A stretch of DNA of 64,000 bases from Streptomyces cyanogenus (GTDB taxonomy: Bacteria > Actinomycetota > Actinomycetes > Streptomycetales > Streptomycetaceae): NCBI RefSeq assembly GCF_017526105.1, contig NZ_CP071839.1, forward strand, positions 7,726,001 through 7,790,000, in the 5' to 3' direction. Shown here piece after piece: positions 32,362 to 51,400 of the stretch. The notes under the pieces are model-generated. The model saw only the letters and a program-made list of their open reading frames with translations. It was not told the origin of the DNA and searched no databases. Numbering within the stretch: the first letter of the stretch is position 1; every line of letters starts with the position of its first letter. The translations under genes and the position numbers were made by a program.

Positions 32362-33540
32362 TCACCAACGGACGGGCAACTCGTGCAGACCGAACAGGGT
32401 GCCGTCGTACTTGAACGGCAGGGCGGTGACGTCGGCGTCGACCGCGAGCGTCGGCACCCGGCGGAACAGCGTCTGGTAGACGATCTCCATCTCGGCACGC
32501 ACCAGGTTCTGTCCGAGGCACTGGTGCACCCCGTAGCCGAACGCGACGTGGTGGCGCGCGGCCCGGCCCGGATCGAACTCGTCGGGCCGGTCGAAGCTGT
32601 TCAGGTCGTGGTTGGCGCCGGCTATGAGCGGGATGATGCCCTCCCCGGCCCTGACGACCTGCCCGCCGATCTCCACGTCCTCCACCGCCACGCGCAGCGC
32701 GACCAGGTCCGCGACCGAGTGGTAGCGCAGCAGCTCGTCCACTGCGCGGTCGTCGCCGATCCACTGCGGGTTCGACAACAGGGTCACCACGCCGAGTGCG
32801 ATGTTGTTCGCGGTGGTCTCGTGCCCGGCGATCAGCAGCAGCATGACGACCCCGGTCAGCTCTTCCGGGGACAGGACCGCGGACTCCAGCAGCCGGGAGA
32901 TCAGGTCGTCACCCGCCCGCCTCTGCTTGACCTTGATGAGCCTTCCGATGTACCGCAGCAGCTCCTGGACGGCCACGCCCCGCTCGTCCTCGGTGGTGGT
33001 CTTCAGGTTCACCAGCGTTTTGGTGCGCGACTCGAAGAACTCCCGGTCCACGAACGGCACGCCCAACATCGTCGAGATCACCAGTGAGGGAACTGGCAGC
33101 GCGAACTCGGAGACCAGATCGGCGGAGTCGCCGAGGGAGAGCAGGTGGTCGACGCAGCGGTCCACGGTCTCCTGGATGAGGGGCCGCCACTGCCGGATGC
33201 GCCGCACGCTGAACTCGGGGATCAGCGCCTTGCGGAACCTGTCGTGCTCCGGAGGGTCGATGCCGACGAACCAGCCGGGAATCTGATCCCGCGTCGGCAC
33301 GCCGCCGGTCCTGGCGACGTTGGGAAAGCCCTCGCGCGCGGGATCGGAGCTGATCCGGCGGTCGGTCAGCACGGTGCGCACGTCCTCGTACCGCGACACC
33401 AGCCACACCGGGCTGCCCGTCGGCAGCGTCGAGCGGATCAGACCGGGCTGCTCGCGGAAGTCGGCGTACTGAAGGGGCGGGAAGGACTCGCCGGGTAACC
33501 GTACCGGGAACTCCGTCGCCTCGGGTTCGGAAAGCGTCAT
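32362..33540 (-). CDS. nysN-like: Cytochrome P450, probable exocyclic methyl-to-carboxyl oxidase
   Basis: 392 residues. The I-helix oxygen motif AGHETT is at 238-243, the K-helix ExxR (ELLR) at 269-272, and the haem-binding loop FGYGVHQCLG carries Cys341. It is a soluble bacterial class I P450. The start MTLSEP is preferred (GGGACG about 9 bp upstream); an in-frame ATG five codons earlier (33555) is possible. It lies 32 bp after the aminotransferase and 17 bp before a ferredoxin. In pimaricin, nystatin and amphotericin clusters the P450 in this position (PimG, NysN, AmphN) oxidises the methyl branch to a carboxylic acid; the single methylmalonyl extender module at 2704-7200 supplies such a branch. 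A hydroxylase or epoxidase role is less likely on context. Codon 15 (33498-33496) is TTA. Confidence 0.92.
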   Translation of the reverse strand: MTLSEPEATEFPVRLPGESFPPLQYADFREQPGLIRSTLPTGSPVWLVSRYEDVRTVLTDRRISSDPAREGFPNVARTGGVPTRDQIPGWFVGIDPPEHDRFRKALIPEFSVRRIRQWRPLIQETVDRCVDHLLSLGDSADLVSEFALPVPSLVISTMLGVPFVDREFFESRTKTLVNLKTTTEDERGVAVQELLRYIGRLIKVKQRRAGDDLISRLLESAVLSPEELTGVVMLLLIAGHETTANNIALGVVTLLSNPQWIGDDRAVDELLRYHSVADLVALRVAVEDVEIGGQVVRAGEGIIPLIAGANHDLNSFDRPDEFDPGRAARHHVAFGYGVHQCLGQNLVRAEMEIVYQTLFRRVPTLAVDADVTALPFKYDGTLFGLHELPVRW

Positions 33541-33572
33541 GGGTACACGTCCCATCGGGATCGGGGCGCCGG

Positions 33573-34631
33573 TCAGCCGGCACCGTAGAACTTGCGGACC
33601 CGGCCGACGATGAAGTCCTGGTCCTCGGGGCTCAGATCGGTGTAGGTCGGCAGGTAGAGGCCCTCCTGCGCGAACCGGGTGGCTCTGAGCGAAGGCCACA
33701 CCGGGTCGCGGTACATCGGCTGCCTGCTCATCGGCTGGAAGAAGTAGCGGGTCTCGATGCCGTTCTCCGTGAGGAACTCCATGAGCTCGTCGCGGTCCCG
33801 GGCCAGCACGTCGTACATCCACAGCACCTGCCGTGACGGCATCAGTGTGATGCCGTCGACGCCGGAGAGCTCGCGGTCGTAGAGCGCTTCGATGCGCGCC
33901 CGTGCCGCGAGGATCTCGTCGATCCGCTCGGTCTGTGCCAGGGCGACGGCGGCCTGCAGATTGGTCATCCGGAAGTTGTAGGCGAGCTTCTTGTGCAGGA
34001 AGTTGTGCTCCCGGCTGAACGCCATGCCCCGCAAGTGCTCCATCTGGGCGGCCAGACGGGGGTCGTCGGTGACGCACACCCCGCCCTCGCCCGAGGAAAT
34101 GATCTTGTTCGCGAACAGCGAGAAACACGCGATGTCCCCGACCGGGCGGATGCCGTGCGCCTCGGCGGAGTCCTCGACCACCCGGAGGTTGTACTCGAAG
34201 GCGATCTTCATGATCGCGTCCATGTCGCACCGCCTGCCGTAGACGTGCACCGGCATGATGGCCCTGGTCCGCGGAGTGATCTTGTCCTCGATCAGCGTGA
34301 CGTCGATGTTCAGGTCGTCGCCGCAGTCCACGAACACGGGCGTGGCACCCGTGTACGACACCGCCCAGGCCGTTGCGACCATGGTGAACTCCGGAACCAG
34401 CACCTCGTCGCCCGGCCCGATGCCCAGCGCCCGCAGCGCCAGGGTCAGTGCCGTGGTGCCCGACGAACAGGCGACGGCGTGCTCGACCCCGTTGTATCGG
34501 GCGAACGCCTGCTCGAATCGCGGAATGTAGGGTCCCTGCGCGGAGATCCATCCGCTGGTGACCGCGTCGGTGACGTACTCCAGTTCGCGCCCCTTCATGC
34601 TGGGCCTGGAGACCGGGTACTTGAATCCCAT
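33573..34631 (-). CDS. nysDII-like: DegT/DnrJ/EryC1 PLP sugar aminotransferase for mycosamine formation
   Basis: 352 residues starting MGFKYPVSRP, with GAGGA before the ATG. It shows the family features: GWISAQGPYIPRFE near the N-terminus, CSSGTTAL (55-62) for cofactor phosphate, the VVEDSAEAHG block with Asp154, and the Schiff-base lysine Lys176 in FANKIISSGEGG. It would transfer an amino group to a GDP-linked keto-6-deoxyhexose to give GDP-mycosamine, as NysDII, AmphDII and PimC do. Its place between the glycosyltransferase and the P450 gene is the same as in nystatin clusters. The GDP-mannose 4,6-dehydratase needed upstream in this pathway (NysDIII/PimJ) is not in the window. Perosamine-type synthesis is the alternative, but context favours mycosamine. 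Confidence 0.93.
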   Translation of the reverse strand: MGFKYPVSRPSMKGRELEYVTDAVTSGWISAQGPYIPRFEQAFARYNGVEHAVACSSGTTALTLALRALGIGPGDEVLVPEFTMVATAWAVSYTGATPVFVDCGDDLNIDVTLIEDKITPRTRAIMPVHVYGRRCDMDAIMKIAFEYNLRVVEDSAEAHGIRPVGDIACFSLFANKIISSGEGGVCVTDDPRLAAQMEHLRGMAFSREHNFLHKKLAYNFRMTNLQAAVALAQTERIDEILAARARIEALYDRELSGVDGITLMPSRQVLWMYDVLARDRDELMEFLTENGIETRYFFQPMSRQPMYRDPVWPSLRATRFAQEGLYLPTYTDLSPEDQDFIVGRVRKFYGAG

Positions 34632-34697
34632 GGGGTCCTCGTTCGTTGAGTGGTGCCGGCGCCGAAGGGGATTGCTCGGGGTAGCGCTTCGAGGCGG

Positions 34698-36077
34698 TCA
34701 GGAAGCCAGGGCGGGCAGGTCCAGCACCAGATCGGTGGCGGCAGCCGCGCCGCCGGCGGCGCGCAGCACCTTGCCGAAGTGCTGGGCGCGCTCGCTGAAC
34801 GACGGCTCGTCCAGTACCCGTCGCAGCGCACGGAAGATGTCGTCACCGGTGCCGCGGTGCGGATCGACGGTCAGGCTGACGCCGAAGTCCTCGCCGCGCA
34901 CCGCCTGGTCGTAGCAGTCCACCCACAGGGGGCGGATGACCATGGGCTTGCCGAAGTAGAGGCCCTCGTGGAAGCCGTTGCCACCGCCGTGGGTCAGGAA
35001 CGCCTTCACGTTCGGGTGGGCGAGCACGTCGAGCTGGGAGGGCACCCAGCTCTCGATGCGCACGTTCTCGGGCAGCGGCTCGTCGGGCAGCAGACGCTGC
35101 TGCTCGACGGGCAGCTTCCACAGGATGTGGTGGTCGTTGCCCAGCCGCCGTGCCACCGTGAGCATGTCACGCACCTGTTCGGAGGTCAGGCGGGTGGTGG
35201 TGCCCAGGCCGACGAAGATCACGGAGTTGTGCGTGGCGAGCCACCCGCTGACGTCCTCGTCCTCGGGTGCCTGAGGCAGCGGCGGGATCAGCGCGCCCAC
35301 CATCCTCATGTTGTCCGGCGCCCGGAAGGGGTAGTCCAACTCGGCCAGTGAGCCGTTCACGACCAGTTCGGCGTGTTCGATCCTGGCCAGGAAGCGCCGC
35401 GCCTCCGGGGCGATGCCCAGCTGCTGCCGGGTCCGTCTGTCCCGCTTGAGGACCCGCGCCATGGACGGGCGCAGGAAGATCCCCAGGGTGCGCACACGGA
35501 AGAGCCGGTTCTCGATCCGCTGCCGCAGCGTCATGTGCACGGACAGGCCCGAGTGCGGCACGGGGAAGTCGGGGTCGGTGTACGCCTTGGTGAAGGGGGT
35601 GTACGCGGTGACGTAGTTGCTCGGCAGGAAGGGCGAGACGAGCACGTACGGGATCCTGCGGGTGATCGCGATGTCGATGGCGTACGCGGTGAGGCTCTCG
35701 ATGACCATCAGCGCGGGCTCGAGTTTCTCCACGATCTCCAGGAGCCGCCTGTACTTGTCGACGTGCAGCGCCGGGTCGTAGGTGTGGCGGATCACGGCGG
35801 CATGCGCGGCGAACCGCTTCGGGCCCGTCACCTTGGCGTAGACTTCCTCGTCCCACGTCAGGGCCGACAGCTCCGGCACCACGTCGCCGAGTGAGGCGAA
35901 GCGTACCGTCGACACGTCGGCCAGCGCCTCGATGTCGCCCCGACGTTCCTCGTCGGTGGCGAACCACAGGTCCTGGACGCCGCGCCGTGCGAACTCGCCT
36001 GCGATCGTCTGGACCGGGTTGAACAGACCGCTCTCCGGGAGGCTGACGAACAGGATCGGCCGCGAGCTGGATGACAT
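34698..36077 (-). CDS. nysDI-like: GT-B macrolide glycosyltransferase, likely mycosaminyltransferase
   Basis: 459 residues starting MSSSSRPILFVSLPESG; AAAGGTG lies about 8 bp upstream, which favours this start over an in-frame ATG at 36122. The N-terminal half has the Rossmann start (PILFVSLPESGLFNP); the C-terminal half carries the nucleotide-sugar signature HGGGNGFHEGLYFGKPMV from residue 363 and DCYDQAVR. It belongs to the UGT-like family (GT1) with NysDI, AmphDI and PimK, which attach mycosamine from GDP-mycosamine to the polyene macrolactone. It is the first gene of the leftward operon, 66 bp before the aminotransferase gene, and is transcribed divergently from the loading PKS through a 220-bp shared promoter region with a putative regulator site. 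Sugar identity is inferred from the neighbouring aminotransferase. Confidence 0.93.
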   Translation of the reverse strand: MSSSSRPILFVSLPESGLFNPVQTIAGEFARRGVQDLWFATDEERRGDIEALADVSTVRFASLGDVVPELSALTWDEEVYAKVTGPKRFAAHAAVIRHTYDPALHVDKYRRLLEIVEKLEPALMVIESLTAYAIDIAITRRIPYVLVSPFLPSNYVTAYTPFTKAYTDPDFPVPHSGLSVHMTLRQRIENRLFRVRTLGIFLRPSMARVLKRDRRTRQQLGIAPEARRFLARIEHAELVVNGSLAELDYPFRAPDNMRMVGALIPPLPQAPEDEDVSGWLATHNSVIFVGLGTTTRLTSEQVRDMLTVARRLGNDHHILWKLPVEQQRLLPDEPLPENVRIESWVPSQLDVLAHPNVKAFLTHGGGNGFHEGLYFGKPMVIRPLWVDCYDQAVRGEDFGVSLTVDPHRGTGDDIFRALRRVLDEPSFSERAQHFGKVLRAAGGAAAATDLVLDLPALAS

Positions 36078-36156
36078 GCGGGGCACCTTTCGGGCGGGCT
36101 TATCCACGGACGGGACCGGCATGCGCCCCCGAGGTCCCGTTTATCCCACCGTCGAC

Positions 36157-36172
36157 GGCCGGAATTCCCTAG
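36157..36172 (-). promoter_or_regulatory. PimM-like operator facing the glycosyltransferase operon
   Basis: On the minus strand the bases read CTAGGGAATTCCGGCC. The published PimM (PAS-LuxR regulator) consensus is CTVGGGAWWTCCCBAG; the first 12 positions match, and one of the last four. It is centred about 88 bp before the glycosyltransferase start, in a region where such sites overlap -35 elements in the pimaricin cluster. Confidence 0.65.
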
Positions 36173-36215
36173 ACCGGCAGGGAGCCGCGCAGGCCCCCGC
36201 GCCCGTGCCGCACCT

Positions 36216-36231
36216 GTAGGGAAATACGGGT
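36216..36231 (+). promoter_or_regulatory. Weaker PimM-like operator facing the loading PKS
   Basis: GTAGGGAAATACGGGT keeps the GGGAWWT core and a few flanking bases of the PimM consensus but is poor in the right half. It is centred about 75 bp before the PKS start. A TACGCT hexamer 12 bp downstream could serve as -10. Confidence 0.45.
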
Positions 36232-36281
36232 TGGACCGTGCATACGCTCCACCGCTGAGTCCCTGTCGTACCTACCGGTCT

Positions 36282-36289
36282 GAGGTGGT
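36282..36289 (+). promoter_or_regulatory. Ribosome-binding site of the loading PKS
   Basis: GAGGTGGT lies 8 bp before the ATG at 36298 and supports this start, which directly precedes the first KS motif ([11 protein letters not shown]) without an extra docking helix. Confidence 0.7.
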
Positions 36290-36297
36290 CCCACGTC

Positions 36298-45414
<9,117 letters not shown>

Positions 45415-45458
45415 ACCGCCCGCCGCCCCCCGTTCGTTGATGGAGAAGAGGACCTGCG

Positions 45459-48400
45459 ATGGATGACCACGGCCAGCAGGACAAGGTTGTCGAGTATCTG
45501 AGGCGTGTCACGGTCGACCTGCGCACCGCCCGCCAGCGCATAGAGGAACTCGAGCTGAAGGGACGCGAGCCGATCGCCGTGGTCGGCATGGCGTGCCGGT
45601 ACCCGGGCGGTGTGCGCTCGCCGGAGGACCTGTGGCAGCTGGTCGTGGACGGCACCGACGCCGTCACCGAGTTCCCGGCCAACCGCGGCTGGGACCTCGA
45701 CACCCTCTACGACGCCGACCCCGAGCACCTGGGCACGTCCTACGCGCGGGCCGGCGGATTCCTCCACGATGCGGGGAACTTCGACGCCGAACTCTTCGGC
45801 ATGAGCCCGCGGGAGGCCATGGCGACGGACGCGCAGCAGCGTCTGTTGCTGGAGACGTCATGGGAGGCGTTGGAACGGGCGGGTATCGACCCGGCGTCGC
45901 TGCGCGGCAGCCGCGCAGGCGTCTACGCGGGGGTGATGTACAGCGACTACCGGGAACTGCTCGCCGACGACGCCTTCGAGGGCTACCGCACCAACGGCAG
46001 CCTGCCCAGCGTCGCCTCGGGCCGCGTGGCCTACACACTGGGGCTGGAGGGGCCGGCGGTCACGGTCGACACGGCGTGTTCGTCGTCGCTGGTGTCGCTG
46101 CACCTGGCCGCGCAGGCGCTGCGCAACGGCGACTGCACGCTGGCCCTGGCCGGCGGCGTGACGGTGATGTCCACGCCGAGCACCTTCGTGGAGTTCTCGC
46201 GCCAGCGCGCCCTTTCCGCGGACGGCCGGTGCAAGGCCTTCTCCGACTCGGCCGACGGCACCGGCTGGGCCGAGGGCGTGGGCGTACTCGTGCTGGAGCG
46301 CCTGTCGGACGCACGGCGGCTCGGCCACCCGGTGCTCGCGGTGGTGCGGGGTTCGGCGGTGAACCAGGACGGCGCGTCGAACGGCCTGACCGCGCCGAAC
46401 GGACCTTCGCAGCAGCGGGTCATGAAGTTGGCGCTGGACAGCGCCGGGCTGCGAGCGTCCGAAGTGGACGTCGTCGAGGCGCACGGCACGGGCACGACGC
46501 TGGGTGATCCGATCGAGGCGCAGGCGCTGCTGGCGACCTACGGGCAGGATCGTGAGACGCCGTTGCTGCTGGGTTCGGTGAAGTCGAACATCGGGCACAC
46601 GCAGGCCGCCGCCGGTGTCGCCGGTGTGATCAAGATGGTCATGGCGATGCAGCATGGGCTCGTGCCGAAGTCGCTCCACGCCGAAACGCCGTCGTCCCAT
46701 GTGGACTGGTCGGCGGGTGCGGTGACACTGGCGGCGGAGGCGAGCCCATGGCCGGCGGTGGACCGGCCGCGCCGGGCGGCGGTGTCGTCGTTCGGGATAT
46801 CCGGCACCAACGCGCACACGATCCTGGAGCAGGCCCCGGATGCCGAGCCGCGCGCCGAAGCGCCGGTCGACGCGGTCGTGCCGTGGGTGCTGTCCGGGCA
46901 CACGCCGACGGCGTTGCGCGCGCAGGCGAAGCAGCTGGCACTCCGGCTGGACACGGGTGCGCATCCGGCGGACGTCGGCCTCACCCTGGCCACCGGCCGA
47001 GCGCACCTTGCGCACCGGGCCGCGTTCGTCGGCCGGGACGCCGCCGGCCTCGCGGCGAAGCTGACGGCCTGGGCCGCGCTGGAGGGGGTGGCTGGTGATG
47101 GCCGGTTGGGTGTTGTGTTCACGGGTCAGGGTGCGCAGCGGTTGGGGATGGGGCGTGGGTTGTATGGCCGGTTCCCGGTGTTCGCGGAGGCTTTCGATGC
47201 GGTGGTCGCGGAGTTGGGTGCGGATGTCCGGGAGGTGATGTGGGGCGGGGATGCTGATGTGTTGAACCGTACGGGGTGGTCGCAGCCGGCGTTGTTCGCG
47301 CTGGAGGTGGCGTTGTTTCGGTTGGTGGAGTCGTGGGGTGTGCGGCCTGAGGTGGTGGCCGGGCATTCGCTGGGCGAGGTGGTGGCCGCGCATGTGGCGG
47401 GTGTGTTCTCGCTGGGGGATGCGTGCCGGTTGGTGCGTGCGCGTGCCGCTTTGATGGACGGGCTGCCGGCGGGCGGTGCGATGCTCGCGGTGTCGGCTTC
47501 GGAGGCCGATGTGAGTGGCCTGCTCGCTGCTGGGGTGTCCATCGCCGCTGTCAACGGCCCGACGTCGGTGGTCGTGGCCGGCACGGAAGACGCCGTGGAG
47601 AGCGTTGCGCGGGCGGCGGGTGAACGGGGTTGGAAGCACACGCGGTTGTCGGTGTCGCATGCGTTCCATTCGCCGTTGATGGATCCGATGCTGGAGGAGT
47701 TCGCGGCTGCGATCGAGGGGATCGAGTTCCGTGAGCCGGTGATCCGGCTGGTGTCGGGTGATCCGACGAGTCCGGAGTACTGGGTGCGGCATGTGCGTGA
47801 GGCCGTGCGGTTCGCCGATGCGGTGCGGGCGATGGTCGATGATGGTGTGGGTACGTTCCTGGAGCTGGGGCCGGACGGGACGCTCTCGGCGATGATCCAG
47901 GAGACTGCGGCCGTCACCACGGTTCCCGCACTGCGCCGAGACCGGGATGAGGAGGAGTCGGTCGTCACCGCGCTCGGCGCCTTGCACTCGGCCGGCGTGC
48001 AGGTCGAGTGGGCAGCGTTCTTCGGGCCCCTGCACGCCACCCGCGTGGACCTGCCCACCTACGCCTTCCAGCACCACCACTACTGGCCCGAGCCGGCCGA
48101 TGACGAGCCGGGCGCGACCGACCCGGTGGACGCCGAGTTCTGGGACGCCATCGAGAGCGAGGACCTCGACAGCCTCGCCGCCGGCCTCGGTCTCACCGGT
48201 GAGGAGCTGTCCGGAGTGGTGCCGGCGCTCGCCGCATGGCGCCGCCGCCGACGGACCGAACGCGACCTCGATGCCGTGCGCCACCGCGAAACGTGGGCAC
48301 CGCTGACCGGAGCCGTCACCGGCGCCCCGCGCGGCACCTGGCTCGTGATCGTGCCGGAGGGAGCCGACGAGACCTGGGTGAGCCGCGTCGCCGGCACGGC

Positions 48401-51400
48401 CGGTCCGGGCGCGATCCGTGTGGACGTACCGGTGACCGCCGACGCCGACGCTCTCGCCGCGCGGCTGTCCATCGCGGAGGGCACGGGCTTCGCGGGCGTG
48501 CTGTCGTTACTGGCCGAGGACCCGGCCGGACCGGTTGCCACGGCCACGCTGCTCCGCGCTCTCTCCGGGCTCGGCACCACCGCGCCCCTGTGGGCGGTCA
48601 CGCGCGGCGCCGTCGCCGCCGTCGAGGACGACACCGTCGAGCACCCCGAACGCGCCGGCGTCTGGGGGCTGGGCCGGGTCGCCGCGCTCGAGCACCCGGA
48701 CGGCTGGGGCGGTGTGATCGACCTGCCCGTCGAGCCCGACGACGCCGCACTCACGCGTTGCGCCGCCCTGCTCGCGCATCCCGGCGGCGAGGAAGAAGTC
48801 GCCATCCGCAACGGGGGCGTCGCGCTCGGCCGACGGCTGACACCCGCGCCCGCCGGGGACGCGCAGGAGTGGATTCCGACCGGCACGGTGCTCATCACCG
48901 GCGGTACCGGTGCGCTGGGCGCGCGCGTGGCCCGCTGGCTCGCGGACCGAGGTGTCGCACGTCTCGTACTGGTGAGCCGCCGGGGTGGCACGGCGCCGGG
49001 CGCCACCGAGCTGCACGACGAATTGACCGCCTCCGGCGTCGAGGTGGACCTGGTCGCGGCGGACACAGCGGACCGGGACGCCATGGCGGCCGTCCTCGCG
49101 GCGATTCCCGCCGACCAGCCTCTGACCGGCGTCGTCCACGCGGCCGGCGTCCTCGCGGACGGCGTGCTGACCAGGCTGGGCGGAGAGCAGTTCGAGACGG
49201 TGTTCCGGGCCAAGGCCGCCTCGGCTCTGGTGCTGGACGAACTGACCCGCGGTCACGACCTGTCGGTGTTCGCCCTGTTCTCCTCGGCCGCCGGTTCCGT
49301 CGGCAACCCCGGCCAGGCGAACTACGCCGCGGCCAACGCGGTCCTCGACTCCGTCGCCCAGCGTCGCCGCGCGCTGGGGCTGCCCGGCACCTCGCTGGCG
49401 TGGGGCGCGTGGGCCGGGGACGGCATGGGCGGCAGCGCGACGGGCGTCGGCGCCGCCGCGCTCGACCCGCGACTGGCCCTCACGGTGCTCGGACAGGCCG
49501 TCACGGCGCCCGACCCCACGCTCACCGTGCTCGATATGCGCCACCCCGACGTGGTGGCCACCCTGCTCACACCACGGCCGCACCGCCCTCTGCTGTCGGC
49601 ACTGCCGGAGGCGCGCCGCTTCGCCGAATCCTCCGCCGTTCCGGCGTCCGGACTCGCCGCAGAGCTGCGGGCTCTCGACCAGGACCAACGCCTGGCACGG
49701 GTCGCCGGCGTGGTGCGGGGCGCCGTGGCGGCGGTCCTGCACAGGATGCCCGGCGACATCACGCCGGACCGCGAGTTCGGCAAGCTGGGCTTCGACTCTC
49801 TGGCCTCCGTCGAGCTGCGCAACCGGCTTGTCGCGGCGACCGGGCTCAGCCTGCCCGCGTCCCTGCTCTACGACCACCCGACCCCGGCCCGGGTGACGGA
49901 GCTCCTGCTCGCCCAGCTGCTCGACAGCCCGAGAACCACCGTCACGGCACCGGTCGCCGCCGTCACTGACGAGCCGATCGCCATCGTCGGCATGGCGTGC
50001 CGTTTCCCCAACGGCATCGACTCGCCCGAAGCCCTCTGGGCGCTGCTGGCCGAGGGCAGCGACGCGATCGGGCCGTTTCCCACGGACCGTGGCTGGGACC
50101 TGGACGGTCTCGCAGGCGACCGACCGGACCGCAGCGCCACGCAACGGGGTGGCTTCCTGCATGACATCGCCGGCTTCGACGCGGAGTTCTTCGAGGTCTC
50201 CCCGCGGGAGGCGGTGGCGATGGACCCGCAGCAACGACTCCTGCTGGAGACGTCGTGGGAGGCACTGGAACGCGCGGGGATCGACCCCCTGTCGCTGCGC
50301 GGCAGCTCCTCGGGCGTGTTCGTCGGCACGAACGGCCAGGACTACGGCGACGTGCTCGCCGGCACCGAGGCCGGCCGCCAGGGACACACCGGCACGGGCC
50401 TCGCCGCCAGTGTGCTGTCCGGCCGCCTCTCGTACACGCTCGGTCTGGAAGGACCGGCGGTCACCGTGGACACGGCGTGCTCGTCCTCGCTGGTGGCGCT
50501 GCACTGGGCGACGCAGGCACTGCGCGGTGGTGAATGCTCGCTGGCGCTGGTCGGCGGTGTGACGCTGATGACGACGCCGTGGCTGTTCGTGGAGTTCTCC
50601 CGGCAGGGCGGGCTGGCGCCGGACGGCCGGTGCAAGGCGTTCGCCGAGGACGCCGACGGCACGGGGTGGTCCGAGGGCATCGGCATGATCGTGGTCGAGC
50701 GGCTGTCCGACGCCGTCCGTAACGGGCACGAAGTCCTCGCTCTGGTGCGGGGTTCGGCGGTGAACCAGGACGGCGGGTCGAACGGCCTGACGGCGCCGAA
50801 CGGACCTTCGCAACAGCGCGTGATCCGGGCCGCGCTGGCCAGTGCCGGTCTCGAGCCGTCCGGAGTGGACGCCGTGGAGGCGCACGGCACGGGCACGTCG
50901 CTGGGTGATCCGATCGAGGCGCAGGCGCTGCTGGCGACCTACGGGCAGGACCGTGAGACGCCGTTGCTGCTGGGTTCGGTGAAGTCGAACATCGGGCACA
51001 CGCAGGCCGCCGCCGGTGTCGCGGGCATCATCAAGATGGTCCTCGCGCTGCGCAGCGGCGAGCTGCCGAAGACGCTGCACGTCGGTGAAGTGTCGTCCCG
51101 GGTGGACTGGGACTCGGGTGCGGTGTCGGTACTGACCGAGGCGAGGGCGTGGCCGGTGGTGGAGCGGCCGCGGCGGGCGGCGGTGTCGTCGTTCGGGATC
51201 TCGGGGACGAACGCGCACACGATTCTGGAGCAGGCGCCGGCCGGTGAGGTCGTTGAGCCGGCGGCGGTGGATGTCGTGGTGCCGTGGGTGGTGTGCGGCC
51301 GGTCCGGGGTGGCCGCCCGTGAGCAGTTGGCCCGGTTGGCGGAGGTTTCCGCGCGGCCGCTGGACGTGGCGTACTCCTTGTTGGCGCGGTCGCGGTTCGA

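Larger units (their letters stand above)
36078..36297. promoter_or_regulatory. Divergent promoter region between glycosyltransferase and loading PKS
   Basis: This 220-bp stretch is the longest gap in the window and contains no gene. It holds two sequences like the PimM-type operator (36157-36172 toward the left, 36216-36231 toward the right). Possible -10 elements lie at 36140-36145 (GATAAA on the minus strand) and 36243-36248 (TACGCT on the plus strand), each about 22 bp from the centre of its operator, which fits operators over the -35 positions. The promoter elements are tentative. Confidence 0.65.
45570..49930 (+). other. PKS module 2: KS-AT(malonyl)-KR-ACP
   Basis: KS Cys at 46077, HAFH at 47658-47669, a DH-less linker with the FWDAIE...LPALxxWRRRRR-like dimerisation element around 48130-48260, KR from about 48884 with Tyr at 49323 and LAD instead of LDD, ACP Ser at 49797. 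The resulting hydroxyl should become the lactone oxygen. Confidence 0.92.

Noticed and set aside
32362-34551. One 729-residue minus-strand frame joining aminotransferase-region sequence with the P450
   Set aside because: The upstream part is out of frame with the real aminotransferase gene (33573-34631); the P450 proper begins at 33540.
33000-36077. Two-sugar or TDP-sugar pathway
   Set aside because: Only one glycosyltransferase and one aminotransferase are present, both of the polyene mycosamine type; no TDP-glucose synthase or dehydratase is visible.
36078-36122. Glycosyltransferase starting at 36122 (MPVPSVDKPARK...)
   Set aside because: The inner ATG at 36077 has a good ribosome-binding site at the right distance and gives the family's usual N-terminus; the longer start would also cover the likely leader region.
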